Made by a program: the position numbers and the translations under genes. Of a stretch of 17,741 nucleotides of DNA, positions 15,880 through 17,741 are shown one piece after another. The stretch comes from Stramonita haemastoma (Eukaryota > Mollusca > Gastropoda > Neogastropoda > Muricidae), in NCBI GenBank assembly GCA_030674155.1, contig CM060325.1:54609320-54627060 (forward strand), given 5' to 3'. Under the pieces are notes generated by a model. That model was not told the origin of the DNA. It worked only from the letters and a program-made list of their open reading frames with translations, and ran no database searches. Numbering within the stretch: the first letter of the stretch is position 1; each line of letters begins with the position of its first letter.

Positions 15880-15946
15880 ATACCTGTGTGTGAGTGCGTG
15901 TGTACACGTGTGTGTGTGCGTGTGTCTGTCTGTCTGTCTGTCTGCC
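15778..15946. repeat. (TG)n then (CTGT)n microsatellite
   Basis: TG array with single-base interruptions, ending in five CTGT-type units. Confidence 0.96.
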
Positions 15947-16149
15947 TGTCTATTCGTCTGACTTCTCTGTCTGTGAGTATGTGCATGCGGCGCCTGTCTC
16001 TGTATACATTTTCCGCTTCATGGCGCTCTGGTATTTGATGTTTGGTCACGTTGTCAAACACACGCTGCAGTGTTTAGGTTTGGGTTGGTTGGTCAACGCC
16101 CACTAACGTCACTTCATTCCTTTCCCCTATAGTACAGGACGTATGCAGA

Positions 16150-16415
16150 CGGGACAGCTCAGTGGTCAGAGCACTCGCTTTCCCCTAAACTAAGATTAAT
16201 GAAGCGTCATCGAGCGGGGTTCCTGAGTGAATCCATGACCGCTTGGGTGCTTTAGCTTCAGTACAGTCTCCCCAGTTCACCCAGCTGTAAATGGGTACCT
16301 GCCCTCTTTAGGGTCAGGGAAGGTAAAGCAGCGAGGGAGAGGAGATGAGATGGGCGCCGCCTTCAATATGCTGGTCCCTGGAGAAACTGAGGTCTCTGAT
16401 GCCTCGCTCCCCCTA
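16150..16415 (+). mobile_element. SINE family A: tRNA-like head with conserved-looking body
   Basis: The head has CAGCTCAGTGGTCAGAGCAC (box A region). Its B box is split: GGTTC, then CTGAGT, then GAATCC, as if GGTTCGAATCC had a 6-bp insertion. The body contains CACCCAGCTGTAAATGGGTA, which I recall as resembling a central domain shared by invertebrate SINE superfamilies; the name must be checked. It ends at about 16415, where SINE B starts head-to-tail. Confidence 0.7.
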
Positions 16416-16417
16416 CT

Positions 16418-16785
16418 GGGGGACGGGATAGCCTAGTGGTCAGAACATTGCGCTCGCAATTTGACGACCTGGGTTCGATTCCCGGTCGAGGGGATTTTCC
16501 CCCCTGGAGTTAAAATCAGTACTGACTCCACTCTCCCCAAAAGTCCTTCGGATGAGACTATAAACCAAGGCCCCGTGTGCGAATGCACGCAGATCATCTT
16601 GCGCACACGTTAAATCCCGTTCCGCTTTTCGTAAGAGTAGGCCATCGTGTGCCGATGGGAACAGATGACAACATTTACAAAACTGCATACACACGGGGAC
16701 TGCATGTAAAAAAAAGCACACTAGTGCTTATCCCATTATCCTCGATATAAAAGAATAAAATAAAAAATAAATAAATAAATAAAAC
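16418..16785 (+). mobile_element. SINE family B, complete copy
   Basis: An A box TAGCCTAGTGG (16429-16439) and an exact B box GGTTCGATTCC (16472-16482), 32 bp apart, form a tRNA-derived Pol III promoter. The body contains GGATGAGACTATAAACCAAG and CATCTTGCGCACACG. The 3' end is TTATCCTCGATATAA followed by an A-rich (AAAT)n tail to about 16785. Three further (partial) copies lie at 1-108, 14533-14945 and 17288-17321. Target-site duplications were not evident. Confidence 0.88.
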
Positions 16786-16994
16786 GACAACACAGGTTAT
16801 TGGACACTTTTACCTTTTACCCTTTTGCATGACGTAAGCCTATACACAGCGGATTGTGACTTCAGTGACACGCGTCATTCATTGGGTTTTGCTCACTGGC
16901 AGGCAAAAGGGAAGAGCTAAGAGATTAACTGTTGATTCACTTGGCAAGTGCATCGCCCTTCACTTGACGCACCAAGTATAATTCCACGTCGCTG

Positions 16995-17072
16995 GCTTGT
17001 GGCCGAGGGGTTGAGTGTTTGCTGTTAGTGTTATCCAGTAAGTGAGAGGGTGCATTGTTTGAGTCTACGATG
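16995..17072 (+). mobile_element. tRNA-like fragment (Leu/Ser-type A box)
   Basis: TGGCCGAGGGGTTGAGTG (about 16999-17016) resembles the A-box region of tRNA-Leu or tRNA-Ser. TGTTTGAGTCTACG (about 17057-17070) resembles a weak B box. It is cut off by the pentanucleotide array. A decayed SINE head is likelier than a functional tRNA gene because stems do not close. Confidence 0.4.
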
Positions 17073-17466
17073 CAATGCAATACAATGCAATGCAATACGT
17101 TACGATACGATACGATACAATACGATGCAATGCAATGCAACGCAGTATAATACAATACAATACAATACGATGCAATACAATACAATGCAATGCATTACAC
17201 TACACTACACTACACTACACTACACTACACTACACTACACTACACTACACTACACTACACTACACTACACTACACTACACTACACTACCATTATCCTCGA
17301 TATAAAAGAATAAATGAAATAACTACACTACACTACACTACACTACAACACTACACTACACTACACTACACTACACTACACTACACTACACTACACTACA
17401 CTACACTACACTGCACTGCACTGCACTACACTACAATACAATACAATACAACGCAATACAATACAA
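17068..17466. repeat. Pentanucleotide array (ATGCA/ATACA and CTACA units)
   Basis: Order: CAATG/CAATA/CGATA units (17068-17195), (CTACA)n (17196-17287), a SINE tail fragment (17288-17321), (CTACA)n (17322-17411), three CTGCA units, then (ATACA)n to 17466. Open frames across it are repeat artefacts. Confidence 0.95.
17288..17321 (+). mobile_element. SINE B 3' tail embedded in the pentamer array
   Basis: 27 bases (17288-17314) are identical to 16733-16759 of the complete SINE B, including ATCCTCGATATAAAAGAAT, followed by a short A-rich tail. (CTACA)n lies on both sides. Confidence 0.85.
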
Positions 17467-17741
17467 ATATTTTATCACCTCAAAAACACGATTTTAAAAA
17501 GTTCATGAGGGTTACACGAGCTTAGCTTTTAAAAAAAAAAATCAACAACTCAATATGAAATAGCACAAATCGAAATCCCTGTTTTCAGACTTTAAACCAG
17601 ACATAGATCCCCTATCGCTCTCTCTTTGGGTCATAAACTATGGGGTGTGGCTTTCTCGGTAAAGTTGTAAGCTGAAGTATTAAAACATTGTATATAGAGA
17701 GAGCGTGCTCAATGATATCCTGACAACAAGGATGTGTTTCT
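17467..17741. other. AT-rich flank, nothing recognised
   Basis: Mixed AT-rich sequence with an A10 run near 17532 and a short AG tract near 17696. No gene, RNA or repeat family could be supported. Confidence 0.5.

Noticed and set aside
15495..16061. 188-aa minus-strand frame rich in Thr-His
   Set aside because: Encoded almost wholly by (CA)n; no start context or domain.
16425..16495. A genuine tRNA gene, given exact A and B boxes
   Set aside because: The acceptor stem does not close, the body and A-rich tail continue without a Pol III terminator, and further copies exist in the window; it is a SINE head.
16935..16995. Similarity to 6515-6556 (CCAAGTA and TTCCACGT blocks)
   Set aside because: Only about 30 bases of patchy identity; too weak by eye to call a shared repeat.

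Overview
The window looks like non-coding-rich genomic DNA from an invertebrate animal, most plausibly a marine mollusc (gastropod-like). The grounds are very dense di-, tri-, tetra- and pentanucleotide microsatellites, several tRNA-headed SINEs, and a CR1/L2-superfamily-like LINE with a 2A peptide motif in ORF1. The species cannot be named from the sequence. There are no bacterial features and no complete host gene. A run of 100 N at 12642-12741 is a scaffold gap.

Layout. 1-108 is the 3' part of a SINE (family 'B'), ending at a short (AG)n tract. 123-5921 is a nearly full-length non-LTR retrotransposon on the minus strand. It has an ORF1 (hydrophobic segment, 2A motif GDIELNPGP, coiled coil, L1-type RRM-like region, Pro/Ser-rich tail). 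ORF2 (apurinic-type endonuclease, reverse transcriptase, C-terminal CCHC motif) is broken by three frame changes. The element ends in a (CTTGAGTT)3 tail and has (GA)n on both sides. 5922-7530 is mostly simple repeats, with a second LINE 3' tail at 6011-6064. 7530-8720 is unremarkable single-copy-looking DNA. 8720-9810 holds tetranucleotide and dinucleotide arrays around a relic of another LINE ORF2 C-terminus. 9920-10100 has a tRNA-like SINE head.

10905-11241 is the one region that looks like a host gene start. It has a motif-rich proximal promoter (DR1/HNF4-type site, E-box, forkhead-type site, GC box, Rel-type site), a TATA box at 11057, a short first exon and a strong splice donor at 11241/11242. 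The remainder to the right would be its first intron; I could not find a convincing exon 2. Within it lie a 111-bp direct duplication, the gap, a 68-bp minisatellite, long microsatellites with Z-DNA potential, and a SINE cluster at 14.2-17.3 kb.

No genes form an operon or pathway here. The functional unit is the LINE, whose ORF1 and ORF2 would act together in target-primed reverse transcription. The SINEs probably depended on LINE machinery, but which LINE cannot be told from this window. The most notable biology is the 2A-like recoding motif fused to a hydrophobic segment in ORF1, the in-frame single UGA between ORF1 and ORF2, and the repeated joining of retroelement ends to (GA/CT)n microsatellites.
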